Origin: JALYNX01 sp035292685
GTDB taxonomy: Bacteria; Actinomycetota; Acidimicrobiia; Spongiisociales; ZC4RG35
Direction of reading: 5' to 3'
NCBI GenBank assembly: GCA_035292685.1
Contig: DATDPP010000016.1
Location: forward strand, 1 to 6,843
Length of the DNA stretch: 6,843 nt
Part shown: positions 1-6,658 of the stretch, in pieces
Layout of the letters: each line of letters begins with the position of its first letter
How positions within the stretch are numbered: the stretch's first letter is position 1
The notes under the pieces: generated by a model
What the model saw: the letters and a program-made list of their open reading frames with translations, nothing else
Told to the model about the DNA's origin: nothing
The model's database searches: none
Translations under genes and position numbers: made by a program

Positions 1-669
1 CTGGCCCGCGAGGTCGATCGGATCGAGCTTGGCGTCTTCGTGGCCGGGATAACCCATCGCCCGCCCATGGTCCTGCTCAAGGCGGCGACCACCCTCGATC
101 ATGTCTCCAACGGCCGTTTCATCTTCGGGGTGGGGGCGGCCTGGAACGAACGGGAGCACCAGGCATACGGCATCCCTTTCCCGTCGCCGGGCGATCGCGT
201 CGGCGCCGTCGAGGAGACCCTCACCGCGCTCCGACTCCTGGAGTCCCAGGAGCGCACCGACTTCGCCGGCGAGTATGTCCAGCTCGAGAACGCACCCTTC
301 GAGCCAAAGCCGGTTCGGGGCAGGCTTCCAGTGGTGGTTGGGAGCAATCGGCCCCGGATGCTCGACATCCTCGCCCGCTTCGGTGACTATTGGGACGGGC
401 CGGGAAAGATCGACGACGTGGTTCGCATTGGTGAGATTCTGAACACCGCCTGTCGACGTCACGATCGGGATCCGAACGACATCGTATGGATGCACGAAGC
501 GGTTGCCAGAGGAGCCCACGCCACCGTGGACGGGCTGGTCGACCGGGTCGCCGCGTTGTCGGCGGTGGGTGTCAGCTTCTTCCTCGTCAACGTCTGGCCT
601 CGATCCGATCCTGCGGTGATCGAGCGGCTCGGGGATGGGCTCCAGCGACTCCGTGAGAAGATGGTCTAG
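1..669 (+). CDS. LLM-class (luciferase-like) F420-dependent oxidoreductase, C-terminal part, 5' truncated by window edge
   Basis: The frame is open from the first base to TAG at 667-669, giving 222 residues; the family is usually about 280-330 residues, so the N-terminal part lies outside the window. The GTG at 40 is an internal codon, since coherent family sequence (REVDRIELGVF) precedes it. Visible family features are the strand and helix around THRPPMVLLKAATTLDHVS, then GRFIFGVGAAWNEREHQAYG and IPFPSPGDR, which match the TIM-barrel core of luciferase-like monooxygenases, especially actinobacterial F420-dependent ones. Members use reduced F420 or flavin for hydride transfer or oxygenation; the substrate here is unknown. 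The C-terminus (ERLGDGLQRLREK) is a typical closing helix. It runs in the same direction as the transporter operon but is separated from it by 210 bases, so a functional link is not shown. Family is secure; the choice of F420 over FMN is inferred. Confidence 0.88.
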   Translation: MAREVDRIELGVFVAGITHRPPMVLLKAATTLDHVSNGRFIFGVGAAWNEREHQAYGIPFPSPGDRVGAVEETLTALRLLESQERTDFAGEYVQLENAPFEPKPVRGRLPVVVGSNRPRMLDILARFGDYWDGPGKIDDVVRIGEILNTACRRHDRDPNDIVWMHEAVARGAHATVDGLVDRVAALSAVGVSFFLVNVWPRSDPAVIERLGDGLQRLREKMV

Positions 670-879
670 ACCTGTTTCCGGGCCATCACCGTGACCGGTT
701 TCGGCATCTGATTCATCGACCATTCTGAGGTGCCGTACGCATCTTCGTTGGGGTACACTCCCAAGCCTGCGGCGAGTTCCTGGGAAGGCCCGTGTGGATC
801 GGCGCCGCGGTGCGGCCATGTCGGTCGCCAGCAAGGTTCGGGCATGACCCGATTTCATTTGAAAGCAGGAAGGAAATCA
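670..879 (+). promoter_or_regulatory. Intergenic leader of the transporter operon; probable promoter region
   Basis: This 210-base gap separates the oxidoreductase stop from the binding-protein start and should contain the operon promoter. A -10-like TACACT lies at 754-759, but no convincing -35 is visible at the right spacing, so the exact promoter is not assigned. TACACT sits in a short dyad, TTGGG (748-752) and CCCAA (760-764), spaced by 7 bases, which could be an operator. A second small perfect hairpin, TCGGG-CATGA-CCCGA, occupies 838-852, just ahead of the ribosome binding site. Both are short enough to occur by chance. The frame of the binding protein stays open upstream to a GTG at 730, but that stretch does not look coding. 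I see no clear terminator for the upstream gene. Confidence 0.4.
867..874 (+). promoter_or_regulatory. Ribosome binding site of the substrate-binding lipoprotein gene
   Basis: AGGAAGGA lies 5 bases before ATG at 880. It decides the start: the next residues give a charged n-region, a hydrophobic core and a lipobox, as expected for a lipoprotein. The longer in-frame alternative from GTG at 730 would put 50 non-hydrophobic residues before the signal peptide and has no comparable site. Confidence 0.85.
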
Positions 880-2604
880 ATGAAGACAATGAGCAATCGT
901 CCGCGATGGCTCCTCTTGTTGTTTGTGTTCGCATTGGTCGTAGCGGCCTGTGCTGAAGACACCGCCACCAGCACGACCGGTGCCGCGGAGACAACGACAA
1001 CGGCGGGTGGCCCCACCACCAGCACGGAGCCAGCCGTCACTTCGGCCATGACCATCACGTACGACATCAACCCTGATGCGGTATGGAGCGATGGGACGCC
1101 GGTCACGGCGGCAGACTTCATCTGCACCTACAACGCTGCCCTCAACACGCCGGGGTCGATCTCGACCGCTGGGTGGGACCAGATCATATCCGTCGCCGCC
1201 GGTGCCAGCGACAAGCAGGTGGTGGCGGAGTTCGCCACCGTCTACGCCCCGTACAAGGGTCTGTTCTACTGGATCATTCCGGCACATGGTGTCACCGATC
1301 CGAGTTGTATGGACGTGTCCCAGGACTTCCTGGATGCCCTCCCGTTGTCGGCTCGCCCGTGGCAGCTCACGTCGTGGAGCCTGGATCAGGCGATCCTGGA
1401 GCCCAACCCAACCTACTGGGGCGATGACAAGCCGATCGCAGCCCGGATCGTTCAGGTTCCGAGAGCAGAAGATGGTGGCATCGCCTCGCTGGGAGCGGGT
1501 GAAGTCGACTTCATCTTCCCGCAGGCGTTCGCTGGCATAAGCGACGCGCTGGCTGGAGACAACATCAAGTTCGTGGCTGGTTATGGCACCAACTACGAGG
1601 GTCTGTACTTCCAGCAAGGTGAGGAGCGGAACGGACCGTTTGCCGATGACACCTTCCGGGCGGCCTTCTCCAAGTCGGTCGATCGGGAACTGATCCTGGC
1701 CAACATCTATGACCCGATCTTCCCCGGCGCCCCGCTCTTGCAGTGCGGGCTCTGGGTGCCGACCGTGGGTCCCTGGTGTCAGAACGACCAGTTCACCAAC
1801 AGCTATGACCCCGAGGGTGCGGTTGCACTCCTCGAAGGTGACGGCTGGACCCTGAACGGTGATGGCTTCTGGGAGAAGGACGGAGCGGTTCCCGAGATCA
1901 AGTGGATGATCAACACCCCGAACCCGCGTCGTGAGTCCACCCAGGCTCTCATGATCCCCGAGTTCGCCGCCGCCGGCTTCAACGTCGTGGCCGACAACGG
2001 TGACGCCGACCAGGTGTTCCAGCAGCGTCTGCCGGCGGGTGACTACGACTTGGCGATGTACATCAACACTGCGTCTCCGGACCCCACCGTCACCTCGATC
2101 ATGAGTTGTAGCCAGGTCCCGGGCCCCGAGAACAACAACCAGGGCCAGAACTCGGTGTTCTGGTGCAATGAGGACGCCAGCGCCCTCATGCAGGAGTCCG
2201 ACGTCACGGCGGATGAGGCGGCCCGCGCCGACCTGATCCATCAGATCGGCCAGACGCTGGTCGATGACTCGGTGATGTTGCCCCTGTTCCAGTTCCCGAA
2301 CGTCGCCGCCTGGCGGACCGACCGCATCGAGGGTGATGCCCCGGGTGCAGACGCCTCCAACTACCGGGCGTTCAACAACAGCTCACAGCTGTGGCAACCG
2401 CTGACCGACAACAATGAGATCATCATTGGCGCCGAGCAATGGCCCGAGTGCGTCAATCCGGTGACCGAGTGCGCCAACTCGTCCTGGATGGTGTGGACCA
2501 CCGCCTTCCCGGTGCTCCCCGGCGTATGGGACACCACAGCAGATGGTGGGACTGTCCTCACCAACCTGATGGCTGGCGAGCCCGTGGTTACGGTTAACGA
2601 GTAG
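880..2604 (+). CDS. Dpp/Opp-type ABC transporter substrate-binding lipoprotein (SBP family 5), apparently circularly permuted
   Basis: A 574-residue extracytoplasmic lipoprotein that would capture the transported solute and pass it to the permeases. The signal peptide (RPRW, then a hydrophobic core) ends in lipobox VAAC with lipidated Cys24; residues 25-56 are a Thr/Ala-rich linker. Family 5 hallmarks follow: YDINPDAVWSDGTPVTAADF (61-80), FRAAFSKSVDRELILANIYD, YDPEGAVALLEGDGW, and MLPLFQFPNVAAWRTDRIEG near the usual family C-terminus. The oddity is order. Family proteins normally carry an opening strand and 'GaeqePecLNP'-like segment between linker and WSDG; here it is missing there and present at 513-574 (IIIGAEQWPECVNPVTECAN through LMAGEPVVTV). 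Excluding Cys24 there are eight cysteines (82, 143, 289, 300, 410, 429, 524, 531), spaced as if for disulfides. First gene of the operon. The substrate (di- or oligopeptide, or oligosaccharide) is not determinable. Family is secure; the permutation is inferred from remembered family order. Confidence 0.93.
   Translation: MKTMSNRPRWLLLLFVFALVVAACAEDTATSTTGAAETTTTAGGPTTSTEPAVTSAMTITYDINPDAVWSDGTPVTAADFICTYNAALNTPGSISTAGWDQIISVAAGASDKQVVAEFATVYAPYKGLFYWIIPAHGVTDPSCMDVSQDFLDALPLSARPWQLTSWSLDQAILEPNPTYWGDDKPIAARIVQVPRAEDGGIASLGAGEVDFIFPQAFAGISDALAGDNIKFVAGYGTNYEGLYFQQGEERNGPFADDTFRAAFSKSVDRELILANIYDPIFPGAPLLQCGLWVPTVGPWCQNDQFTNSYDPEGAVALLEGDGWTLNGDGFWEKDGAVPEIKWMINTPNPRRESTQALMIPEFAAAGFNVVADNGDADQVFQQRLPAGDYDLAMYINTASPDPTVTSIMSCSQVPGPENNNQGQNSVFWCNEDASALMQESDVTADEAARADLIHQIGQTLVDDSVMLPLFQFPNVAAWRTDRIEGDAPGADASNYRAFNNSSQLWQPLTDNNEIIIGAEQWPECVNPVTECANSSWMVWTTAFPVLPGVWDTTADGGTVLTNLMAGEPVVTVNE
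2416..2601 (+). other. Displaced SBP N-terminal block at the C-terminus of the binding protein
   Basis: Residues 513-574 of the binding protein read as the canonical opening of an actinobacterial family 5 binding protein: a hydrophobic strand (EIIIGAEQ), an ECVNP segment, a WMVWTTAFPVLPGVWDTT stretch with aromatic residues, and LMAGEPVVTV, the strand that normally leads into TYxINPDAVWSDG. Here the protein stops right after it (VNE, then TAG), while TITYDINPDAVWSDG opens the mature protein at residues 58-72. The joint with the former C-terminus is the short polar stretch TDNN (509-512). What is seen is the order; that the usual order is the reverse comes from knowledge of the family. Confidence 0.7.
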
Positions 2605-2616
2605 ATCAACTAGCTT

Positions 2617-2650
2617 GTTTGGGGTGCCCGTTTCGTCGGGCACCCCAAAC
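2617..2650 (+). terminator. Perfect 14-bp stem-loop between binding-protein and permease genes (attenuator or mRNA-stabilising hairpin)
   Basis: GTTTGGGGTGCCCG (2617-2630) and CGGGCACCCCAAAC (2637-2650) are exact reverse complements, with loop TTTCGT. The hairpin starts 12 bases after the binding-protein stop and ends 17 bases before the permease ribosome binding site. No T-run follows, so a classical rho-independent terminator is less likely than a partial terminator or a 3' hairpin that protects the binding-protein message. Such hairpins commonly let binding protein be made in excess over the membrane components. Confidence 0.75.
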
Positions 2651-2667
2651 CTGACCTGAGGAACGAC

Positions 2668-2673
2668 GGAGGA
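2668..2673 (+). promoter_or_regulatory. Ribosome binding site of the first permease gene
   Basis: GGAGGA lies 8 bases before ATG at 2682, in the short space after the hairpin. It supports this start; the following residues (ARFIALRAAWAIPVLFIV) form the expected first membrane helix of a DppB-type permease. Confidence 0.8.
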
Positions 2674-2681
2674 CGAGGTAG

Positions 2682-3662
2682 ATGGCGAGGTTCATCGCGC
2701 TCAGGGCGGCGTGGGCCATCCCGGTGCTCTTCATTGTCACGTTCCTCACCTTCTGGGCGGTGAAATCGGCGACCGACCCGGTTCAGAGTTACCTTCGTGT
2801 CAACACCCGTGCCACTCCGGAGATGGTGGAGGTGTACAAGGAGAAGCACGGGTTGATCGGGTCGACTCCCGAGCAGTATTTTCGTTGGCTGGGCAACTTT
2901 GTCACTCTGGAGTGGGGCAACTCGATCAAGGGAAACCGCCCGGTTTGGCCTGATCTCAAAGCGGCGATGGTCAACAGCTTGATCCTGGGGATCACCGCCA
3001 GCATCGTCGGCATCACCATTGGTCTCGGGATCGGGATCTTCTCCGCCTTGCGTCAGTATTCGAAGTTCGACACCGCAGCCACCGGTGCCTCCTTCGTGGG
3101 GATATCGATGCCGCCTTTTGTCTCGGCGGTGCTGTTGCAAGTCTTCTTTGCGATCCTGATCACGAGATGGCTGGGGTTGGATAAACCGTTCTTACCGGTG
3201 GCCGGGATCTACCCCCCCGGCCAGACCACATTCGACCTGGGGTTGCGGGCCAAGCACATGATCCTCCCGGTGACTGTGGTCGCCATCCAGATCATCGCGG
3301 TTTACAGCCGGTACATGCGGGCCTCGCTGCTCGACGTCAAAGGGTCCGACTACATGCGCACCGCTCGGGCCAAGGGGATCTCGGAGCGCAAGGTGATCAT
3401 GCACCACGCCATGCGCAACGCCATGATCCCGGTGGTCACGGTCGCCGCCATCGACTTCGGCGCCATCGTCGGTGGCCTCATCATCACCGAGCGGATCTTC
3501 GAGTTCCATGGCACCGGCGACTATCTGCTCACCGCCCTCGGGAACGGCGACTTTCCCCAGATCATGCCGCTGATGTTCGTCATCGTCAGTTCGGTGATCA
3601 TCTTCAACCTTCTCGCCGACGTCACGTACGCGTGGCTCGACCCGAGGATTCGGCTTGGTTGA
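2682..3662 (+). CDS. ABC transporter permease, DppB/OppB type
   Basis: A 326-residue inner-membrane permease, the usual length for DppB/OppB, forming half of the channel with the next gene product. The first membrane helix spans about residues 9-27, followed by the typical external loop (about 30-95) with the conserved TPEQYFRWLGNFVTLEWGNS block. Five further hydrophobic segments follow from about residue 97. The cytoplasmic coupling (EAA) loop is clear: YMRTARAKGISERKVIMHHA, with the ARAKG core at 228-232, followed by NAMIPVVTV. The end, ADVTYAWLDPRIRLG, is the standard DppB C-terminus. It lies downstream of the intercistronic hairpin, and its last 8 bases overlap the start of the second permease, so translation is probably coupled. 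No defects are seen. Family and role are secure; substrate is not. Confidence 0.95.
   Translation: MARFIALRAAWAIPVLFIVTFLTFWAVKSATDPVQSYLRVNTRATPEMVEVYKEKHGLIGSTPEQYFRWLGNFVTLEWGNSIKGNRPVWPDLKAAMVNSLILGITASIVGITIGLGIGIFSALRQYSKFDTAATGASFVGISMPPFVSAVLLQVFFAILITRWLGLDKPFLPVAGIYPPGQTTFDLGLRAKHMILPVTVVAIQIIAVYSRYMRASLLDVKGSDYMRTARAKGISERKVIMHHAMRNAMIPVVTVAAIDFGAIVGGLIITERIFEFHGTGDYLLTALGNGDFPQIMPLMFVIVSSVIIFNLLADVTYAWLDPRIRLG
3644..3648 (+). promoter_or_regulatory. Ribosome binding site supporting the TTG start of the second permease
   Basis: GAGGA inside the end of the first permease gene lies 6 bases before TTG at 3655. The first in-frame ATG (3757) falls within the conserved SPTQLAMRRYRHHRAAM region, so starting there would cut off family sequence. 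This favours TTG. Confidence 0.65.
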
Positions 3663-4647
3663 CATCCTGACTCCGATTCCGGGCCCGGCCGATGCACCTC
3701 AACTCGACGAACTCGAAGGAATCGCAGTCGAGTCGGCATCTCCGACCCAACTGGCCATGCGTCGCTATCGACACCACCGGGCGGCGATGATCTCCAGCGT
3801 CGTTCTGCTACTCATCACGCTGGCTTGTGTGTTCGCCGGTGTCATCGCCCCGTACGGGGAGAACGAGGCCGTCGACTCGGCCGACGGTGGGCTTCGCAAG
3901 GAGATCCTGGTTCCGCCCAACTCACAGTTCTGGATGGGAACCGACTCGATCGGCCGGGATCTCTATTCGCGGGTGCTCTACGGAGGAAGGGTCTCGCTCT
4001 TCGTCGGCATCGCCAGCGCCATCTCGGCCGGTCTGATCGGCACCGCGTTGGGCTCTTTTGCCGGTTTCCGCGGGGGGAGGATCGACAACGGGTTGATGCG
4101 ATTCACCGATCTGTTCATCGGGCTGCCGTTGTTGGTGCTCCTGATCATCATGCGTCTCCTCCCGGAGAAACAGCCGTGGGCCGCCACCGTGCTCGGGGAG
4201 CCGGGGTCGAAGCGGTTAATGGTGACCTTGATCACGCTGGTCGCCTGGATGACCACCGCAAGAATCGTGCGTGGGGTCGTCCTGAGCCTCAAGGAGAAGG
4301 AATTCGTAGAGGCGGCCAGGGCGGTCGGCGCCAGCGACAAGCGCATCATCATGCGTCATCTGGTGCCGAACACCATCGGCCCGATCGTGGTCTCGATGAC
4401 TTTCATCGTCGCCGCTGCTATCGGTCTCGAGTCGACGCTGTCCTTCTTCGGATTCGGTTTGGATCCCACACAGGCTTCATGGGGCAACCTTCTGGCCGAT
4501 GCCGGCACCTCCGTGATAACCGGCAAATGGTGGCTGGTCCTGTTCCCGGCGCTGGTGCTTCTGATCACGATCCTGTGCATCAACTTCATGGGTGATGGGC
4601 TTCGCGACGCGCTCGACCCCAAGCAGGAGCCGCAGGTCGCTGGATGA
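3655..4647 (+). CDS. ABC transporter permease, DppC/OppC type
   Basis: A 330-residue inner-membrane permease, partner of the preceding DppB-type protein. An N-terminal cytoplasmic stretch of about 45 residues ends with the typical SPTQLAMRRYRHHRAAM, then the first membrane helix (about 46-66, ending APYG). The conserved external motif GTDSIGRDLYSRVLYGGRVS starts at residue 95 and is diagnostic of DppC/OppC. More hydrophobic segments follow, with the coupling loop EFVEAARAVGASDKRIIMRH at about 216-235 and HLVPNTIGPIVV after it. The C-terminus (NFMGDGLRDALDPK) is the usual ending. The TTG start overlaps the previous gene by 8 bases; the TGA stop overlaps the next gene's ATG (ATGA, 4644-4647). 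Both overlaps indicate one co-translated unit. Family is secure; the start codon is less certain. Confidence 0.94.
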   Translation: MVDILTPIPGPADAPQLDELEGIAVESASPTQLAMRRYRHHRAAMISSVVLLLITLACVFAGVIAPYGENEAVDSADGGLRKEILVPPNSQFWMGTDSIGRDLYSRVLYGGRVSLFVGIASAISAGLIGTALGSFAGFRGGRIDNGLMRFTDLFIGLPLLVLLIIMRLLPEKQPWAATVLGEPGSKRLMVTLITLVAWMTTARIVRGVVLSLKEKEFVEAARAVGASDKRIIMRHLVPNTIGPIVVSMTFIVAAAIGLESTLSFFGFGLDPTQASWGNLLADAGTSVITGKWWLVLFPALVLLITILCINFMGDGLRDALDPKQEPQVAG

Positions 4648-5621
4648 CTCTGCCGGTCCTGTCGGTCCGCGACTTGCACGTATCCTTCCCCACACAAGAT
4701 GGGCTTGTGCAGGCGGTGCGGGGCGTCAGCTTCGACATATCCGAGCACGAACTGCTCGGAATCGTGGGTGAGTCGGGCTCCGGCAAATCGGTCACCTTCC
4801 TCGCCGTCATGGGTCTCCTGCCCAGGTCTGCGATCGTTTCCGGCTCGATCAAGATCGGCGGCCAGGAGCTGGTTGGGGCGCCCCCCGACGAGGTGCGCAA
4901 GGTGCGGGGGAAACGGGTGGCCATGATCTTTCAGGATCCCTTGACCGCTTTAAACCCGGTGCACCGGGTCGGGGCCCAGGTCGTCGAGATGATCCTTGCC
5001 CATCAGGACATTTCAAACGATGAGGCAAACGCAAAGGCAGTCGAATTGCTCGACAGGGTCGGGATTCCCCAACCCGATGTCCGGGCTCGGCAGTATCCCC
5101 ATGAGTTCTCTGGCGGGATGCGGCAGAGGGCGGTGATCGCCATCGCCATTGCCAATTCTCCGGAGATCCTGATTGCCGACGAGCCCACCACGGCCCTCGA
5201 CACCACGGTGCAGGCCCAGATACTCGACGTGGTGCAACAGGTTCAACACGAGTTGGGGTCCGCGGTGGCCTTCATCACCCATGACCTGGGTGTGGTCGCC
5301 CGAGTCGCAGACCGGGTGCAGGTCATGTATGCCGGCAGGGTGACCGAGCGCGGCGAAGCGCACGACATCTTCATGCGCCCCACCCATCCCTACACCCGCG
5401 GGTTGTTGAACTCCCTGCCCGACATCAACGTCGAGCGGCTGGTCCCCATCCCCGGGGCTCCCCCGAACATGTTGCGACCGCCAAGTGGGTGCGCCTTCCG
5501 GATCCGCTGCACCTACGCCACCGAGGTGTGTGCCGGCGAGATACCCGAGCTCAAGCCTTATGGGGCAATCGAAACGGCTTGTGTCCGAGTAGAGGAGATC
5601 GCGGCGGAGGTGATGGCTTGA
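4644..5621 (+). CDS. ABC transporter ATP-binding protein, DppD/OppD type
   Basis: A 325-residue cytoplasmic ATPase that, paired with the next gene product, powers import. Motifs in order: Walker A GESGSGKS (42-49), Q-loop Gln97 in FQDPLTALNP, signature FSGGMRQR (155-162), Walker B ILIADE (175-180, catalytic Glu180), D-loop TALD and switch His213 in THDLG. After the ATPase core comes the Dpp/Opp C-terminal extension: HPYTRGLL (248-255), then PPSGCAFRIRC with cysteines 283, 289, 296 and 313 (CX5CX6CX16C). Four cysteines in this region bind a [4Fe-4S] cluster in structurally studied DppD relatives; the same is inferred here. All ATPase residues are intact. The MRQR form of the signature and the DppD-like sequence distinguish it from the downstream DppF-type protein. 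Its ATG overlaps the permease stop and its stop overlaps the next start. Confidence 0.96.
   Translation: MTLPVLSVRDLHVSFPTQDGLVQAVRGVSFDISEHELLGIVGESGSGKSVTFLAVMGLLPRSAIVSGSIKIGGQELVGAPPDEVRKVRGKRVAMIFQDPLTALNPVHRVGAQVVEMILAHQDISNDEANAKAVELLDRVGIPQPDVRARQYPHEFSGGMRQRAVIAIAIANSPEILIADEPTTALDTTVQAQILDVVQQVQHELGSAVAFITHDLGVVARVADRVQVMYAGRVTERGEAHDIFMRPTHPYTRGLLNSLPDINVERLVPIPGAPPNMLRPPSGCAFRIRCTYATEVCAGEIPELKPYGAIETACVRVEEIAAEVMA
5606..5612 (+). promoter_or_regulatory. Ribosome binding site supporting the TTG start of the last ATPase gene
   Basis: GGAGGTG lies 5 bases before TTG at 5618, inside the end of the preceding gene. This strong site sets the start of the DppF-type gene. The frame stays open upstream to 5489, but that stretch lies entirely over the preceding ATPase gene and has no family resemblance. 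Confidence 0.8.
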
Positions 5622-6658
5622 GCGAGCCAATCCTCGAGGTGACCGAGCTTTTCAAACTCTTCGAAGTCCGCCAGAACAAGGGAGCCAAGGTCATCAAGCA
5701 AACGGTCCACGCCGTTTCCGGTGTCTCGTTCAGCCTGGCTCCGGGCGAGACCTTGGGACTGGTTGGAGAGTCGGGCTCGGGGAAGTCGACGGTCGGTCGC
5801 TGCATACTCCGCCTGCTGGAGCCCACCTCCGGATCCATCCGGTTTCGTGGCCAGGAGTTGACCACCCTGGGTCGGGAGGAGATGCGCGAGCTCCGCTCCG
5901 AGATGCAGATCGTGTTCCAGGACCCGTATGCCTCCCTCGACCCGCGGATGACGATCGGGGCCGCCATCGCCGAGCCTCTCGAGGTGCACGATGTGCCCGG
6001 TGACCACGACGCCATCGTCGGTGAGTTGCTGGAGCTGGTCGGCCTGTCCCCGGACCATTCCAAGCGGTTTCCTCACGAGTTCTCCGGTGGGCAAAGACAG
6101 AGGATCGGGATCGCCCGTGCTCTGAGCCTGCGGCCTTCGCTCATCATCCTGGATGAGCCGGTGTCGGCCCTCGATGTCTCGATACAGGCCGGGATCCTCA
6201 ACCTCCTGGAGGACCTCCAGAAAGAGCTCAGCCTCTCCTATCTCTTCATCGCACATGACCTGTCGATAGTCAGGCACATCAGCGACCGCATCGCTGTCAT
6301 GTATCTAGGAAAGCTCATGGAGTTGGGGGACCACAAGGACGTCTATGACCGTTCCATCCACCCCTATACCCAGTCACTGCTCTCCGCGGTGCCCATCCCG
6401 GATCCGACTTTGGAGCGCACCCGGAAGCGGATCGTCCTCGAAGGCGATCTGCCCAGCCCGGTGAATCCCCCGTCGGGCTGTGTGTTCCGCACCCGGTGCC
6501 CGATTGCATTCGACCTCTGTGCCGAGGAGGTGCCCGAGCTACGCCCTCAAGCCAAGGATCATCTGGTCGCATGTCACGCCCCACTCCTGCCCGGCCAGTC
6601 CCTGGCGGATGTGGTGGCATCACGCCACCCGGTTGCGACCGCGCTCTCCGAGCAGTAG
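5618..6658 (+). CDS. ABC transporter ATP-binding protein, DppF/OppF type
   Basis: A 346-residue cytoplasmic ATPase, second half of the ATPase heterodimer. It starts at TTG, giving (M)SEPILEVTELFKLFEVR, the usual DppF/OppF opening, and overlaps the previous stop by 4 bases (TTGA). Motifs: Walker A GESGSGKST (50-58), Q-loop Gln101 in VFQDPYASLDPR (the YASLDPR form is typical of DppF), signature FSGGQRQR (155-162), Walker B LIILDE (175-180, Glu180), D-loop SALD and switch His213 in AHDLS. The C-terminal extension has HPYTQSLL (248-255) and PPSGCVFRTRC, with cysteines 288, 294, 301 and 319 in CX5CX6CX17C spacing, the same pattern as the partner ATPase and a probable [4Fe-4S] site. An extra tail of about 25 residues after Cys319 is unremarkable. 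Last gene of the operon; its TAG directly abuts the stop of the convergent epimerase gene. Confidence 0.96.
   Translation: MSEPILEVTELFKLFEVRQNKGAKVIKQTVHAVSGVSFSLAPGETLGLVGESGSGKSTVGRCILRLLEPTSGSIRFRGQELTTLGREEMRELRSEMQIVFQDPYASLDPRMTIGAAIAEPLEVHDVPGDHDAIVGELLELVGLSPDHSKRFPHEFSGGQRQRIGIARALSLRPSLIILDEPVSALDVSIQAGILNLLEDLQKELSLSYLFIAHDLSIVRHISDRIAVMYLGKLMELGDHKDVYDRSIHPYTQSLLSAVPIPDPTLERTRKRIVLEGDLPSPVNPPSGCVFRTRCPIAFDLCAEEVPELRPQAKDHLVACHAPLLPGQSLADVVASRHPVATALSEQ

Noticed and set aside
670..720. Possible terminator for the oxidoreductase gene around the CCGG-rich stretch.
   Set aside because: Pairing is short and interrupted, with no T-run; not enough to call.
730..879. N-terminal extension of the binding protein from GTG at 730.
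   Set aside because: It would place 50 residues before a complete lipoprotein signal peptide and has no good ribosome binding site, whereas ATG at 880 has AGGAAGGA at ideal spacing.
949..1047. Thr-rich stretch considered as a tandem DNA repeat.
   Set aside because: Codons vary among ACC, ACG and ACA and there is no regular unit; it is an ordinary low-complexity lipoprotein linker.
877..2241. Long open frame (454 codons) on the minus strand opposite the binding-protein gene.
   Set aside because: It is a shadow of codon bias in a GC-rich gene. Its translation is low-complexity (rich in Arg, Val, Gly, Asp) with no recognisable motif, and the plus-strand gene is unambiguous.
3192..3665. Minus-strand open frame of 157 codons opposite the first permease.
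   Set aside because: It is rich in Asp, His, Gly and Val from antisense reading of permease codons; there is no start context and no motif.
5489..5617. Upstream extension of the DppF-type ATPase.
   Set aside because: It lies wholly over the conserved cysteine region of the preceding ATPase; the extension shows no family sequence, and a strong ribosome binding site precedes TTG at 5618.
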